Assembly (NCBI RefSeq): GCF_014805685.1
Contig: NC_060884.1
Location: 15,830,856-15,894,855, forward strand
Direction: 5' to 3'
Length of the DNA stretch: 64,000 nt
Origin: Silurus meridionalis
Lineage: Eukaryota > Chordata > Actinopteri > Siluriformes > Siluridae
Position 1 is the stretch's first letter. Each line of letters starts with the position of its first letter. The translations under genes and the position numbers were made by a program. The notes under the pieces were generated by a model. That model had not been told where the DNA came from and made no database searches. It saw only the letters and a program-made list of their open reading frames with translations. Shown here in pieces: positions 25,677 through 39,456 of the stretch.

Positions 25677-27125
25677 ATAGTTTTTTATATGTGAGTGAAA
25701 GACAGACATTCAGCCTGGAGCTGTTATCTCAGTGACTAGCATTATTTTCAACAGGTTGATGCTTTGGGATGCAACTAACATGTGTTTAGAGGCAATACCT
25801 ATATACGATGAGACCTAATTAAGCAGTTTCTATTTAATTCATTAATTAATTTAATCATTTATTCATTCATTCATTCATTCGTTTGTTTGTTTTTTTGTTT
25901 AACAGGGACAATACACTAGACATTGTTACACACTGACAACCGATTTTACATAAACAACCAAATAAAAAACATAATGAGTACTAATAAACAAGTGCATACA
26001 AATAACTATATGTATATGCTGTGTCTAAATAATTAACAAAAGCACAATAAAATACCTAAGCACATATTCAAGTCATATTAAGTCACAAACATCACATAAA
26101 TCAACTTGCACAAAAAGCGAAATGTAAATGTCTTCACTTGTAAATGAAATGTATTCACTTTTTGTTATGCTATCAGCACTAAATTATATACTGAACTCAG
26201 TAAAAGTGTGTGCATGAAGCTGAATGTTAAATGCTGTGATTAGTGTAAAAGAAAAAAAAGTGCTATAACAGTTTATTACTATATATGAAGACATTTTCAC
26301 AACACATGGAAGTGCACACTGTGTATTGTGAAAATGTCTTCATATACAGCATATATAGTAGCAATTTTTGCCTCACATCTCTGAGGTACCTGATCTGAAT
26401 ATGATCCTGAGTTCCTTTCTGTCTGCATTTACTTCCTCCTACTGTCAGAATAATGCCAGGTTATTTGGTTATGTTAAATTGGCCCCAGATGAGTGTGTAT
26501 TCTGTTCTACAATCCCATTCAGCGTATATTTATGTACTGTGCCCATTGTTCACAGTATCGGCTTTGGTTCCCGCAGGATCCTGACCAAACCATAAAGCAA
26601 TTACTGAATGAATAATGACAATGTGTGCCACACAATTTATTCTTGCTAATACAGAATCAGACGAAAAAACAACAGTAGTGCCATGGTTTGAAAAAATAAT
26701 AATAATAATAACAAATAATTTAATGCATTTAAATGTAAATTTTGTGAGTTAAGTGGTTAAAATCCCCCTCTGCAATAGGAAACAAATTTGTTGTCTAAAA
26801 AAACACCTGCCATTTGTTGATTTCAACTGCAATAAAAAGATACAAATAGTAGATATTAAAAATTTCTTATGCTCATAAACCCAATGTTCTCATCATCCTC
26901 ATTGTTGTCCATGGTTTTTAACAGCCTTCTCACCTGAAGTAAGTCACTCATGGCATTTAAACCGATCTCTCTGCTTTTACACTGATGCTCAATAATTGAT
27001 TCTGTCAGTTCTGTTCTGGCAGCTACATTTTGTTAGGCCATTCAATCGTTTAAAAAAACGTTGCACACTGTACACAAGAGAACAAAGATGATGGTGGGTT
27101 TTATGGACATTTTGACATCTAATTA
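25677..27125. other. Intergenic with one short foldback
   Basis: AT-rich. Apart from the inverted repeat at 26260-26365, and an ATTC run near 25860, nothing is recognised. Confidence 0.45.
26260..26365. repeat. Foldback inverted repeat
   Basis: TATGAAGACATTTTCACAA (26284-26302) is repeated in inverted form at about 26327-26345, and weaker pairing extends on both sides. It could be a small MITE. Confidence 0.7.
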
Positions 27126-28688
27126 CAGTGAGGAAAATAAGTATTTGAACACCCTGCTATTTTGCAAGTTCTCCCACTTAGAAATCATGGAGGGGTCTGA
27201 AATTGTCATCGTAGGTGCATGTCCACTGTGAGAGACATAATCTAAAAAAAAAAACACCAGAAATCACAATGTATGATTTTTTTAACTTTTTATTTGTATG
27301 ATACAGCTGCAAATAAGCATTTGAACACCTGAGAAAGTCAATGTTAATATTTTGTACAGTAGCCTTTGTTTGCAATTACAGAGGTCAAACGTTTCCTGTA
27401 GTTTTCACCAGGTTTGCACACACTGCAGGAGGATTTTGGCCCACCTCCACACAGATCTTCTCTAGATCAGTCAGAGCTCCCTCCAAAGATTCTCTATTGG
27501 GTTTAGGTCTGGAGACTGGCTAGGCCACACCAGAACCTTGATATGCTTCTTACAGAGCCACTCCTTGGTTATCCTGGCTGTATGCTTCGGGTCATTGTCA
27601 TGTTGGAAGACCCAGCCTCGACCCATCTTCAATGCTCTAACTGAGGGAAGGAGGTTGTTCCCCAAAATCTCGCAATACATGGCCCCGGTCATCCTCTCCT
27701 TAATACAGAGCAGTCGCCCTGTCCCATGTGCAGAAAAACACCCCAAAGATGATGCTACCACCCCATGCTTCACAGTAGGGATGGTGTTCTTGGATGGTAC
27801 TCATCATTCTTCTTCCTCCAAACACGTTTAGTGGAATTATGACCCAAAAGTTATATTTTGGTCTCATCTGACCACATGACTTTCTCCCATGACTCCTCTG
27901 GATCATCCAAATGGTCATTGGCAAACTTAAGACGTGCCTGGACATGTGCTGGTTTAAGCAGGGAACCTTCCGTGCCATGCATGATTTCAAACCATGACGC
28001 CTTAGTGTATTACCAACAGTAACCTTGGAAACGGTGGTCCCAGCTCTTTTCAGGTCATTGACCAGCTCCTCCCGTGTAGTTCTGGGCTGATTTCTCACCT
28101 TCCTTAGGATCATTGAGACCCCACGAGGTGAGATCTTGCATGGAGCCCCAGTCCGAGGGAGATTGACAGTCATGTTTAGCTTCTTCCATTTTCTAATGAT
28201 TGCTCCAACAGTGGACCTTTTTCACCAAGCTGCTTGGCAATTTCCCGTAGCCCTTTCCAGCCTTGTGGAGGTGTACAATTTTGTCTCTAGTGTCTTTGGA
28301 CAGCTCTTTGGTCTTGGCCATGTTAGTAGTTGGATTCTTACTGATTGTATGGGGTGGACAGGTGTCTTTATGCAGCTAACGACCTCAAACAGGTGCATCT
28401 AATTTAGGATAAAAAATGTAGTGGAGGTGGACATTTTAAAGGCAGACTAACAGGTCTTTGAGGGTCAGAATTCTAGCTGATAGACAGGTGTTCAAATACT
28501 TATTTGCAGCTGTATCATACAAATAAATAGTTTAAAAATTATATATTGTGATTTCTGGATTTTTTTTTTTAGATTATGTCTCTCACAGTGGACATGCACC
28601 TACGATGACAATTTCAGACCCCTCCATGATTTCTAAGTGGGAGAACATGCAAAATAGCAGGGTGTTCAAATACTTATTTTCCTCACTG
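27126..28688 (-). mobile_element. Full-length Tc1 (DD34E) transposon, inactive
   Basis: The ends are long inverted repeats of roughly 125 bp (27126-27250 and 28564-28688), starting CAGTGAGGAAAATAAGTATT, flanked by TA. The 1563-bp length is normal for Tc1. The minus-strand transposase starts near 28321 (MAKTKELSKDTRDKIVHLHK), has an N-terminal HTH piece (28173-27960), a WSDE first catalytic block and a second block [11 protein letters not shown]. Thirty-four residues separate that Asp from the Glu of DLNPIENLW, giving DD34E. Frameshifts and stops interrupt it in several places. Confidence 0.85.
27471..28322 (-). pseudogene. Tc1 DD34E transposase, frameshifted
   Basis: Fragments in at least two frames: 28173-27960 ([21 protein letters not shown]) and 27773-27471 (catalytic region with [29 protein letters not shown] and [14 protein letters not shown]). 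All three catalytic positions are visible, but no continuous frame exists. Confidence 0.8.
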
Positions 28689-29214
28689 TATTTGAATATG
28701 CCTCATAGAATATCAAATCAAATCATTAAACCAGAGGAGGAAATTAAACTTTCATTGTTTTAGCCAGGCCAAGTGACTCTTTACACGCCGGGATATTTCT
28801 TAAAGTACAGATATCAAAGAAAACAATATCATGTTTTCTTGAATTAAAACACAGCAACATCATGTGGGTTAGATACACCATTTGGCATATCTTGCTGTAA
28901 TCTCTCACTATTTTTTTTTTTTGGTGGAGAATTCTTAAACATTCAGCACAAAGCTATTAGTTATTAGTTTCAGAGTAAAAGTGGAGTTAGTAACAATAGC
29001 GATGATCCCCCAAAAAATATCTTAGAAAAGTGTAAGAAATTGTGAAGTGTGAAAAGTAATTTTCACTTCAGTGATTTTTTATTTATTTTTTATATTACCC
29101 AGTCATAGAAAGCAGCTTACTGTAGCTCCCTTATTGTTTCTCTCTCTTCAACTTTTTCTTTCTTTTCTTTTCCAGCATTTCTCTTTTCTCCATAATGATT
29201 TACATCATGCGCTA

Positions 29215-29217
<3 letters not shown>
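28689..29217. other. Intergenic, nothing recognised
   Basis: AT-rich, no supported feature. Confidence 0.4.
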
Positions 29218-29266
<49 letters not shown>

Positions 29267-29270
29267 ATCA
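29218..29270 (+). repeat. (CT)n microsatellite
   Basis: About 50 bp of CT with one TTT interruption. Confidence 0.95.
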
Positions 29271-29634
29271 GTCTCAGATTGTTGACCAGACTGAAGTGTG
29301 CCTTTGAGTCTTAATAGTATGTAAAAATCCTGTGCACATGTGCATGCAGATACATGACCACACAGCTCATCTTACTGTCAGTAGCAGGGCATGAAGCATG
29401 CACAGGTAACTATTAAGATTCAGAAGTCAGCATGATTGGCTGACAGCAGCCCTCTTCAGATACGGGTCACATCCTGTTGATGGCAGGCTTCGTGCAGATT
29501 CGGCAGAGGACACGCCAGGGTGACCTCCGGGCTGCTTTGTCAGAGTTGACTTATGACCTCTGTCTGCCAGGCTAGACATGATGATAAATCAAGAAAAATA
29601 AAGAGCAAGAAGTAAACAACTTTAAAATCATGAC

Positions 29635-29664
29635 ATTATTATTATTACTACTACTACTTCAACT

Positions 29665-29718
<54 letters not shown>
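29635..29718. repeat. (ATT)n trinucleotide repeat
   Basis: ATT/ACT repeats, longest pure part 29666-29717. Confidence 0.95.
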
Positions 29719-30061
29719 TAATATACAATTAAAGTGCACGCATTTTTCATATTCTTTTATAAAATATATCCATAAAAGTGCATATCCACTCATCAGTCAC
29801 CTTATGAATTATTACAATAAGAATAGAAATAATGGTTAGGAAAACAGCATCAACTCAAAACTATTATTTTGAGATTATGGCTAATGTTCAAGCATTCTAC
29901 ATGATCCCAAACGTTGAGATTGAGATCTGGTGACTAGGGAGGCCACTAACTCATTGAACAAACAAAAATAAAAAAAATAGGCTTTTATGTGTCACATATA
30001 CATTACAGAACAATTAAATTCTCTCTTTTTTAATTTTGTTATTCATATATCTATGCCTGTT

Positions 30062-30200
30062 AGGAACCTGTGGACAGGGTGCAGGGTCAGTCATGATACA
30101 GCTCCCTTCAGAGCAGAGAGGGTTAAGGGCCTTGCTAAGGGCCCAACAGTCAGTAGGTGACTGATCAGTAGCCCAGAGCTTTAACCATTAAGCTACCTCT
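30062..30200 (-). repeat. Dispersed SINE-like or LINE-tail repeat
   Basis: The phrase GTTAAGGGCCTTGCTAAGGG followed by CCCAACAGT and AACCATTAAGCTACC is a very common fish dispersed repeat. The class is uncertain. Confidence 0.45.
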
Positions 30201-30639
30201 TACCCATTTCATTGTCATGATCATAAATTCCTTATCAATGCTATTATACAAGGGTAAACTGTCATAAAGGGGCTCAATGATTAGCAACAACACATTTAAG
30301 CCATTTTTGATTGGTTAAAACATTTAGGCAAAAAAAAAAAGATTGTTTATTTTTACCACTCATTTGCAGAAAAAAAAAAATGAATGTCAATTAGAATATA
30401 ATGAAAAGCCATCAGGAGCCCAATCCATGACGTCATTCAAGCTAGAATCGCCACTGGAAACATGCACAAAGTTTGCCACATAAACATCCCAAACTAGTGT
30501 GCCACCTCCACCAGCCTGAACTGTCCAGAAAAGGCCAGCTTAAGTCTATTAATGTATGTTTCTGGGGCCAAATTCTGACCCCATCAACTAGACACTGTAG
30601 CAGAATCAACTGTCGAGACTGAGTCGCTTATCAGGTAAA

Positions 30640-30735
30640 AACTCATTTATATTTGTGATCAGTTTCCTTCTGTAAAGCTGCTTTGGGACAATATCCATAA
30701 TTAAACGTGCTATACAACTAAAACAGAATTGAGTC
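30640..30735 (+). mobile_element. L2-type LINE tail fragment
   Basis: TGTAAAGCTGCTTTGGGACA, then CGTGCTATACAACTAAAACA and GAATTGA: a diverged copy of the tail seen at 24460-24535. Confidence 0.55.
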
Positions 30736-31380
30736 AGAGCAGTTCGACTAGTTTTGGCGAGCCTGTGCCCTGTATAGTCTTAGATTCCTCTTCTTTGCTG
30801 AGTGGAACCGGATGTAATTTTCTGCTGTTGTAGCCCATGCAACAAAAGTTTCAGTGTTTTTAGTGTGTTATGTTTTTTTTAGATGCTTTTACCTCACCTC
30901 GCTTGTAAAAAGTGAATATTTCCGGCACAGTAGCCTTCCTGTCAGATCTTTCTGATCATTCGCCTCTGATCTCCCTCATCAACAAGATGCTTCAGCACAC
31001 AAAAACTGATGTTTTTTCTTTCTTTTTTTTTTTTTGCACTTGGACTCTTTAAACTGTTCATAATAAAAATCCCAAAAGATCAGCAGTTCTGGAAATATCT
31101 AATCAAATCTGTCTGACACTATCAACCATGCTATGAACAGTCACATAAATGATTCAAATTTTCTATGTTTAATGTGAAGTTCTTTCTGAATCTGCATGAT
31201 TTTTATACATTATGCTGCTGTCTAATGATTGGTTAATTGGATGACGACATGAATTTGATGCCGGTTTGTTTATTCATTTATAAAATCATTTGGTTTAGTT
31301 CGATCATTCATGTTTTTAACACTAGATGACGCTGTTGTCTTTTGTTCTCCACAGCGCTATTATATCTGTTCACCCATCCA

Positions 31381-31440
<60 letters not shown>

Positions 31441-32240
31441 TTTGTTTGCTCTTTCGCCATACCATCTTTCACCTTCCTTCTTTAATTTCAAGAGCAAATT
31501 TATAACCTGTTTGTTCAGCTCTTGTGAAACGTTCCTCCGGCAGGTTTTCAGGTGAACAGAGCAAACACACACTTCTCACACCCTCCATCTGACTCCAGCT
31601 ATGTGTATTTCAAGCTTTGAAATTTGAACAAAACAGACCTTTAAGTTGTTAAGACTGAATATAAACTGAATATAAAGACAAGGTTTCACCATGGCACTGT
31701 TATTAATTGCTAGCCTTCCTGATTTCATCAAAACTGATTTGTGAGTTTGGGAATCATGTGTGATCTCCTTGTGGGGTTAAAAAAAAAAAAATCAACACTT
31801 TTATACACGAAAGGAAATACACATCACGCTCAGTTTCACCATGGGCTGAGATAATTACAGTGAGCAGATGAGGTGACTAAACCGATGTTCAATAATTAGC
31901 AAGCAAGTGTGTTTAAAAAAAGAAGATATAAATGGAAACAGCTTAATAAATCATGCTGTGGACAGTGGTATTTTGTTCTGCAAAGAAACACACTAATTTG
32001 GCTGATCAGATTTGCTTTCTCTTGAGTTACAGTCTTACAGTGTGGGGCTGAAGAGATGTAAATGTAATCTGGCAGTACACAAATGATTGCACTGCTTTTT
32101 ATTATTATTATTATTATTTTTTTTTTTTTGATAGCTCATTTCTTTAAGATCAGGCCTCTGACTGAAAGGGAAACATTCAACTTTCGAGTTCAATGGAGAA
32201 CTTTTAAGCACTCCCCAGAGAGACAGATATGTATTATATA
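30736..32240. other. Intergenic, no gene recognised
   Basis: Apart from the CT run at 31383, unique AT-rich sequence without splice-supported coding signal. Confidence 0.4.
31383..31440 (+). repeat. (CT)n(GT)n microsatellite
   Basis: 48 bp of CT followed by a short GT run. Confidence 0.95.
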
Positions 32241-32251
32241 CAGTATATACA

Positions 32252-32341
<90 letters not shown>
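32241..32341. repeat. Compound (TA)n(GA)n microsatellite
   Basis: About 63 bp TA directly followed by about 37 bp GA. Confidence 0.95.
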
Positions 32342-32342
<1 letters not shown>

Positions 32343-33229
32343 AATCTGTCCAAAATTATGGACAATATAATATGTACTGATAATTCTAGTTAATGTTTTC
32401 CTCTCTCAAAGCTGGGTTTATATCATAACTATTTCTGCCAATTCTGGTCCCGTGTCAGGTCGCCTCGGCACGTAAACTTAGGCGCGTAATGGGTAATGGG
32501 TTTTTGTGCTCAAACATATGATTGCATTCAAAAGCCTGTCCATCCAGTGGTGCTTCAAATCATATTACAGGCCCAAACAAAATCCATCCATCTACGCTTT
32601 GAGCTACTTTTAGCTACAAATGTGTTTAGAAACTAGGCTAATAGAATAAAAGTATTTCTCACGGCAAGGTGCGTGATCGAGCCGATATTGATTTTAGCAC
32701 ATTGTTTCAGAGCCTCTTGTCCGCTCCATTAATGTTTCTCTTCTCCACTCCCTCAAAGCCACCAAACTACATTACGGCATTAGAGAACAGAAACAGTTAT
32801 TTTTACATGTACTTGCCCTCACCCCCACCCCCTACCCTCTCCACCTCTCTGTTGAAGCTGTTGCATTATCTTTATGCAAGTGAATGTGTGTGTCCTATGT
32901 CCTCCCCCTTCTGTAGCTGTTTTTCGAAACCCTGTAATGGTCGAATCTATGAGGCATAATATTAAATCTCTGACACGGCTCTTTGGGAAATTGTTGGGGG
33001 CGGTGGAGGGGTGTATGAAAGAAAAAAAACTCTTTTCTTATTCTGTCTCATTTTTCACTGTGGCTGAATTCAATTATCTAATATGATTTGTATGCTTATT
33101 AATTTTCATTATTCATATATTCTGAGTGGCTTTACAAATGCAGGCACGTTAACAATATTTCTGAGTGTTTGTAGAAGGGTAGTAATGACATAGAGTTTTG
33201 TTAGATGACCAGAAAGAGACACAGAGAGA
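32342..33229. other. Unique, non-repetitive intergenic sequence
   Basis: No known repeat and no exon seen. The base composition is more balanced (for example around 32440-32520 and 32660-32780) than in the surrounding AT-rich parts. A conserved noncoding element is possible but untested. Confidence 0.3.
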
Positions 33230-33235
33230 GAAAAA

Positions 33236-33290
<55 letters not shown>
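33230..33290. repeat. (GA)n microsatellite
   Basis: About 60 bp with a few interruptions. Confidence 0.92.
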
Positions 33291-33291
<1 letters not shown>

Positions 33292-33719
33292 GTGGATGTT
33301 CTGCTGCTTGTGAGGCGAGTCACCTGGAGTGAAACGACACCGGAAATCCAGCGGCGCTCTGACAATCTGCCTCTCTAGTCAGGACTTCGAGACATGGAGG
33401 ATTCAATTCTCACCCTGGGTCACACTCTACAATCTGTCTCTCGGTCGCTCTCTTTTTTCCCATCTGTCTGTCTTGCTGTATTCTTTTTTTGTCTCTGTCT
33501 CCCACCCAGACACACATACACACACTAATGAGCCTCAATAATAACATCAGTATGATCAAGAGGGACAGAGGAAGTGTTAGGGTGACGACAGAAGTGCTAC
33601 ACACACTGCACTGAAGAGGCCTGTAGAGAAGAAAGCCTGGAGAGAAGGCTGCAGGGATAGGAGCAATTAAGAGCACCGGAGTCACACACAAACGTTCACC
33701 ATTGCAGACACGACCGCAC

Positions 33720-33722
<3 letters not shown>

Positions 33723-33752
<30 letters not shown>
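33723..33752. repeat. (CA)n microsatellite
   Basis: About 29 bp CA. Confidence 0.9.
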
Positions 33753-33754
<2 letters not shown>

Positions 33755-33900
33755 GCCCGCAATGTGGCTCAGTGCCCCTGAGGAGTGCCGGTGAGAGTTT
33801 GTGTGACAGTGTGAGCGATTGTCATCATTAGCATTATTTATTCGCTAAGCACAGGCTCACTGCAGGGCCAGACTAATAGAATTCAGGAATTACAATGAGA

Positions 33901-33903
<3 letters not shown>

Positions 33904-33958
<55 letters not shown>
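33904..33958. repeat. (GT)n microsatellite
   Basis: About 55 bp GT. Confidence 0.95.
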
Positions 33959-33962
<4 letters not shown>

Positions 33963-35311
33963 AAGGTAGAGAAATCTGTGTGTGTGCATCCGTGCTTTCG
34001 CCTGCCTGCTGCACAATCCTGTCAAAAAACTTAGTAAATCTACCATAGTGAAAACATTTTCTGGATGGTGAATTTTCATTTTTCTGGAAGGTGCCATTTT
34101 TTGGTTATATTCCAAATAATTTATGCTTACTTTTACTCTTGCATGGCATTATGTATAGTATTCATCATAAGAACTAAATAGTTAAAAGAGGTGTTGAGAA
34201 GTTTGCATTTAAAAAAACAAACAAAAAAAAACACACATTACTGTGTTTCTGTGTATTTCATTGTCATGCTAGAACAGGTTTGCGTCTTCTAGTTCAGGTG
34301 AAGGAAAAATGTAATGATATCGCATTCTAAGACATCCTGTGCATTTGTGTCTCTCCAACATTTTGGTGAAGAACAACATATAGCTGGAAAAGTCAGGTGT
34401 CCCAGTATGCAAAATTACATTTATATATTTTTTTACATTCCTAAATATACAGATTGGCTGTTCTGTTGGACTCTTGTGCCGTTTGTGAGTGGATTTGTAA
34501 TGATTTGTAGCTCAAAGTATCCTATTGTCTGTGTGTGAGTTCTCATATCTAGATTGTCTCTCTGCTTGAGAGTGTTTGTACAGAATAACAAAATATCAAG
34601 TCAATAAAAAACTCTTCTTCTATGCACTGTAATCATTCATTCACCTACACAGTGTTGTATTTTGAGTACAAACTGCAGGTGAATACATTTCTCTTCAGTT
34701 TTTGCCAGGTAATCTGTGAAATTGCACTTTGGGGATGTGCGGGAGTCAAAACTGTGATTTAAGTGTGATGTCAAGAGTACACATTAATCAGAGGTGCTGA
34801 AAGGGTACATGTTTAAACATTTACATTACAACAGGTGACAAAAATGCATAGACAAATGCATGAGTCTAGATTTACATTTAGTACCCTGGGTTCTTAATCT
34901 TTGCAAATGTTAGTACACTTAATAATCACATGTTTGATGCTGACATGCTTGATAGGTCTAATGTAAGTTCACAAACAGTGTGAGAGAAAAAGAATACTAG
35001 ATGCTATAAGTGCTCTGTGGTTAGCGAACTAGATAGTAAAGTGCTTTATGGGCAGTAGACTAGGTGCTGAAGTGCTCTGTAGTTAGAGCATAAGTCATGA
35101 CTCCGGAGAAGCCTCAGGGGCCAGACTCCAGCCAAGAGACTCGATCTTTTTCTACACTTAATCGATATTGCGGCCTCGATAGGTGAGAGTGTAGGAGCGA
35201 GCGTTGAGTTTGGGATTGGGAGATGAAGGATGAGAGTGGGGTTACCTTTAGTCACACAGGACTCCTGCATATCACAGCTGACTTGGGTTTTTCAGAAGAC
35301 AGCAGAAACGA

Positions 35312-35317
<6 letters not shown>
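33959..35317. other. Intergenic, nothing recognised
   Basis: AT-rich without supported features. Confidence 0.4.

Positions 35318-35378
<61 letters not shown>
35318..35378. repeat. (GA)n microsatellite
   Basis: About 60 bp GA. Confidence 0.95.
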
Positions 35379-35387
<9 letters not shown>

Positions 35388-36361
35388 TAGGAGATAATGA
35401 GGCTCGGAAGGAAGATCAGTCAGAGGAGAGCTGCTGTGCTAGACCACAGGAGAGAAAAGAGAGGAGAGAAGATGTTTCTCCCTGACCAGGTCAGCACACA
35501 CCAAACACAACTCAGCTTTTTCCTTTTCACTTTTGTTTTTGTTGCTGTTCTCTTTTATTTTTGTCCATACAGTACTGTGTAGGCTGTTGATTTTTGTCCA
35601 AACTTCTGTCAAAAATTTCGCTTATTGTAATTGCTGACTTAGATATTTAAAACTAAATCAGCATGCTTAGGGAGATAAAGAGGTGAAAGGGTTGCGCAAT
35701 TATTCTTTAAATGTTACTAGCATCATTTACACTTCTATAGCTGCAATTATTATGGTTAAGACATTTCAATTTATTTTTAGAAACATTACTTTGATAAATC
35801 AACAGCATTGGCCAACTTCAGCCTCTTGAAGGACATGACCTAAGCTTGAATGTAAAACATCAGGGACTATGGACTTGCTCAAAGATGACAATTCATTGTC
35901 TGTGACAAGGATACTACAGTATAGATTAGAGGTGTCCATCTGGATCCTGTGGGAACCAATTAAATGTTGTGGGAGGGGCCATGCAAAGCTTGTGTATTTG
36001 AATAAAGTCCATGTTCAAATGCCTGCATTCAGATATGCCTTGCAAAGGCTCTAATAGTCCCTCAACCTCAGCTACATTGTGTGCAACCAGTGCAAACAAA
36101 CAATACAAGACAGTGTGGGACAGATACACGAAACACAAAATAGCACAGACCAGTATACCTACTGTATAATATGTTATATAAAGGTCATAGTGCACAAAAA
36201 AGAACTGTAAACAAAAGTTTACTAGTTAACAATAACGCAAAATGTGCAATAAGCAACAGCAGCAATCGAGTAGGTGTGCAAAATCAGCATGTAAACAACA
36301 CAAATTTGAATTATTTTTTATTTTTTATATCCGGCTGTACTCACACCTATATGAAAATATG

Positions 36362-36362
<1 letters not shown>
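35379..36362. other. Intergenic with one weak exon-like stretch
   Basis: 35397-35490 is open on the + strand and ends TGACCAG before GTCAGC, which looks like a first exon with donor. It follows a GA repeat and matches no family I know, so it is not called. Confidence 0.3.

Positions 36363-36411
<49 letters not shown>
36363..36411. repeat. (CA)n microsatellite
   Basis: 48 bp CA. Confidence 0.95.
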
Positions 36412-36412
<1 letters not shown>

Positions 36413-38125
36413 CAGTTCAGTCTGAAGGAATGCATTCATATTCATTTACTTACCTACTGTAAATGCTTTATCATGGTCAGGGTTCAAAAGGTTTAATTGA
36501 TTAATTAATTAAAATGAAAATAGAATTCTACCTCGCACACGCACATTTGCACTATTTTTGCCTTTTGTAATAATTTTTTTGTTTAATTAGTATTGTTTAT
36601 ATATTATATAGATATACACTGACTACAGTGCTGCAACAGTGGAACTGTGCCACTGTTGTGCTCCTTTAAGACAAGTTATAGCTGTAAAACTACATTTCAC
36701 TGCTGAGACTTCACTTCCTGTTTGCCTTTAAGCTAAAACACGGCCTGCTCTTGTTGCGAAAATCTGCCCGTGAACAGCTCAACTAGTTCAGCTCTTGTTC
36801 TTTATCCACCAGATGGTACTGACACAACTCAAAACGCACACTTCCAATTTCAATCACCACAAGCGCATGCTTGTTTTTGCGCTGCATCTTCTTCTAACAC
36901 TAAAGATGAGTGATCCATGCTTTGCTTATCATAGCACAAAAGCAAGTGTTGTGGTGGATGTATACTGTATGTGCACATTCCTCTCTACTCTTCTCTACTC
37001 CTCTTTTTGTGTCTCTCTGTGGCATCATGTCACACAGCCTTTCGTTTCTGTGCTGTCAGTGCGTGTGTGTGAGTGATGGTGGAGCGCTGATGGCGAGTGT
37101 GAGCGTTGACGGATGCCAGTGACAGGCAGATGGTTTTGGTTGTTGTCTCTTTAATCACTGCGACTAGGTTGGGCGTGAAGGCAGGGGTTTGTCTCGTCAT
37201 AGAAACACAAACAGGAGACAAATTTATCCGCTACTCCCTCTCACTCATTTCTTCTGTCTCTTGTGCCATTTTTAAATTTTTCATTCCTTTTCTCAACACC
37301 CCCCCCTACCACCCTTCCCCATCGTACGTGAGCGAAAGCTAGCGAGAGCAAATGATACAGGGCAAAATGGTGTTTTTAGAGAAAGTAGAGAACAAGAACA
37401 AGAGGGGATGATGTGTCTTGTGAGATGAGAGAAGGGCTGGAAGTGAAAGATGGTTCTAAGTGGATTTTTGAGCCTAGTACTTTTTCAATATGTGATTTGA
37501 AGTGTGATTTGGCAGGAGGATTTTTCGGGATGATTGACTGTAGTGCTGCGTTGTACTTCACTGCCACTTTATTATTGTGTTCCTGTTCAGGCTGTGATCT
37601 GTTCTGTTGTATGCTGTATTGTTAGGAATGGGCATAAAAAAATGTAAATGTTTTAGAAAACACCACAAGAAATGTAAAAAGTACATTATTTTGGAAATTT
37701 TAAATCAGTAATGCTATTTTAGTTAATAAAACATCATTCTGCATTGTGGTGGATGATGGCTAACACTAACTTTAGATATCTTATATCAAATTCCTACAGT
37801 GTTACACTTTCACAGATGTTTGAATGCTGTACACCCTTTTCTCTCATCTTTCATCATAACACTGCCTCCTAGCTAGTGAACAGTTCTAAATGTATACCAC
37901 AGCTGCATTGAATGATCTCTTCTGATTGGTTCATTGATTGATTCATTTTCATTAAGGCAAAAAAAATGAAACTAATTTTTTAAATTTTATAATACCTAAG
38001 TCTTGTGTGCAAAATGTGTGCATCTGTTTCTATAGGAATGTTGTAGCTCAAATGTTGGACTTCTGACTGTAAGGCTGTGTGCTCATATCCAAGCTGCTAC
38101 TGCTGGGCCTAAGCCTGCTAAGCAA
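36412..38125. other. Intergenic, nothing recognised
   Basis: Several short open frames are scattered on both strands, none with family or splice support. Confidence 0.4.
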
Positions 38126-38222
38126 TTATTATTATTATTATTATTATTATTGTTGTTATTATTATTATTACTACTACTATTAATAATAATAATAATTATT
38201 ATTATAATTATAATAATAAATG
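38126..38222. repeat. (ATT)n / (AAT)n repeat with inverted symmetry
   Basis: An ATT tract (38126-38170) is followed by ACT and then TAATAATAAT, so the tract partly folds on itself. Confidence 0.9.
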
Positions 38223-38807
38223 TAACTATAAATGAATAAATGAAGATTCTTATTTTACTGGTGCAAAAAATGGCAAAATATGTACATTTTTGAAATTTCC
38301 CATTGTATAAGAGAAATAAACCACCATGCTGTTTGCTGTTATTGGAAAAATAGTCAGTCAACACACTGGTACTCTTTTACTCTACTTTTTTTTTCATGAC
38401 TTCACAAACACAAGCTTATGCATTGATGCGTCTTTGGTGCTTTAGACCATTTTTAACCAAATATTCGAGATACAATTGTCTTTCTTTTAAAATCATCAAA
38501 CTGAAATGTATAAAATAGTATTGTGTTTTGTTTTGTTTTTTAAATAACATATTTTATGTACAAGACTATACGTTTATCAGAAATGCTTTAAATATGAGCG
38601 AAGAGTACAGATCGGGGGAACACACACATCATTCTACCTGGTATCTTAACAGGAAGAATATGAGGCAAAGCTTTTCTTGCTCTTGAACAGATTTGTGAAG
38701 ATCATAACATTTGATCACTCCACCCTGACTGGCTTTTCCCCATACAAATGTGCTATCTTTATTTCTTTCTGTCTCTCACTGTCTCTTCTAACTCATATAC
38801 AATCCCT

Positions 38808-38825
38808 ACATCTCTCTCTCTCTCG

Positions 38826-38873
<48 letters not shown>
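38808..38873 (+). repeat. (CT)n microsatellite
   Basis: About 65 bp CT with CG interruptions. Confidence 0.95.
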
Positions 38874-38877
<4 letters not shown>

Positions 38878-38989
38878 TACTGTGGAAGTGTATCTCAAGG
38901 TTATGCTGTCAAGGTTAAATTGACTTTAGATGAATTAAGTGTCAATTAAAGGGCTAATTGTTTTTAAAATATGCTCAGCCCTGGGACAA

Positions 38990-38990
<1 letters not shown>

Positions 38991-39057
<67 letters not shown>

Positions 39058-39068
39058 TGTGTGTGTGT
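38991..39068. repeat. (GT)n microsatellite
   Basis: About 77 bp GT with one GA interruption. Confidence 0.95.
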
Positions 39069-39353
39069 AAAGTCTGTGAGCAGGGGATAGCACTGCCAGA
39101 CTCATTCTAGTTTGTCCACAAACACACACTCAGATGGTATTTCAAATGTGAGGTGAGGAGATTTAGTAGATGAGGGTGGATCAGATGAGACAGAGGCATT
39201 TAAAAACTCTACAGAAAGTGAAGCAGTATAAAGTGAGGACGAGAGATGAAATGTGCTATAGAGAGATAGAGAGAGGGAGAGGGTGTTGATAAAATGGTGA
39301 TTGCCTCTTGTCTTTAATGGTTGGCCTGGAGGTTTCCTGCACAACGGAGCTCA

Positions 39354-39456
<103 letters not shown>

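Noticed and set aside
35397..35490. Possible first exon with ATG and a GTCAGC donor.
   Set aside because: It follows a GA repeat, the translation is low in information, and no downstream exon or family match was found.
38935..39129. Open frames made of His/Thr or Leu/Ser repeats here and at other microsatellites (5.3, 17.0, 23.0, 31.4, 36.3, 40.0 kb).
   Set aside because: They are translations of CA, GT, CT or GA repeats without other support.
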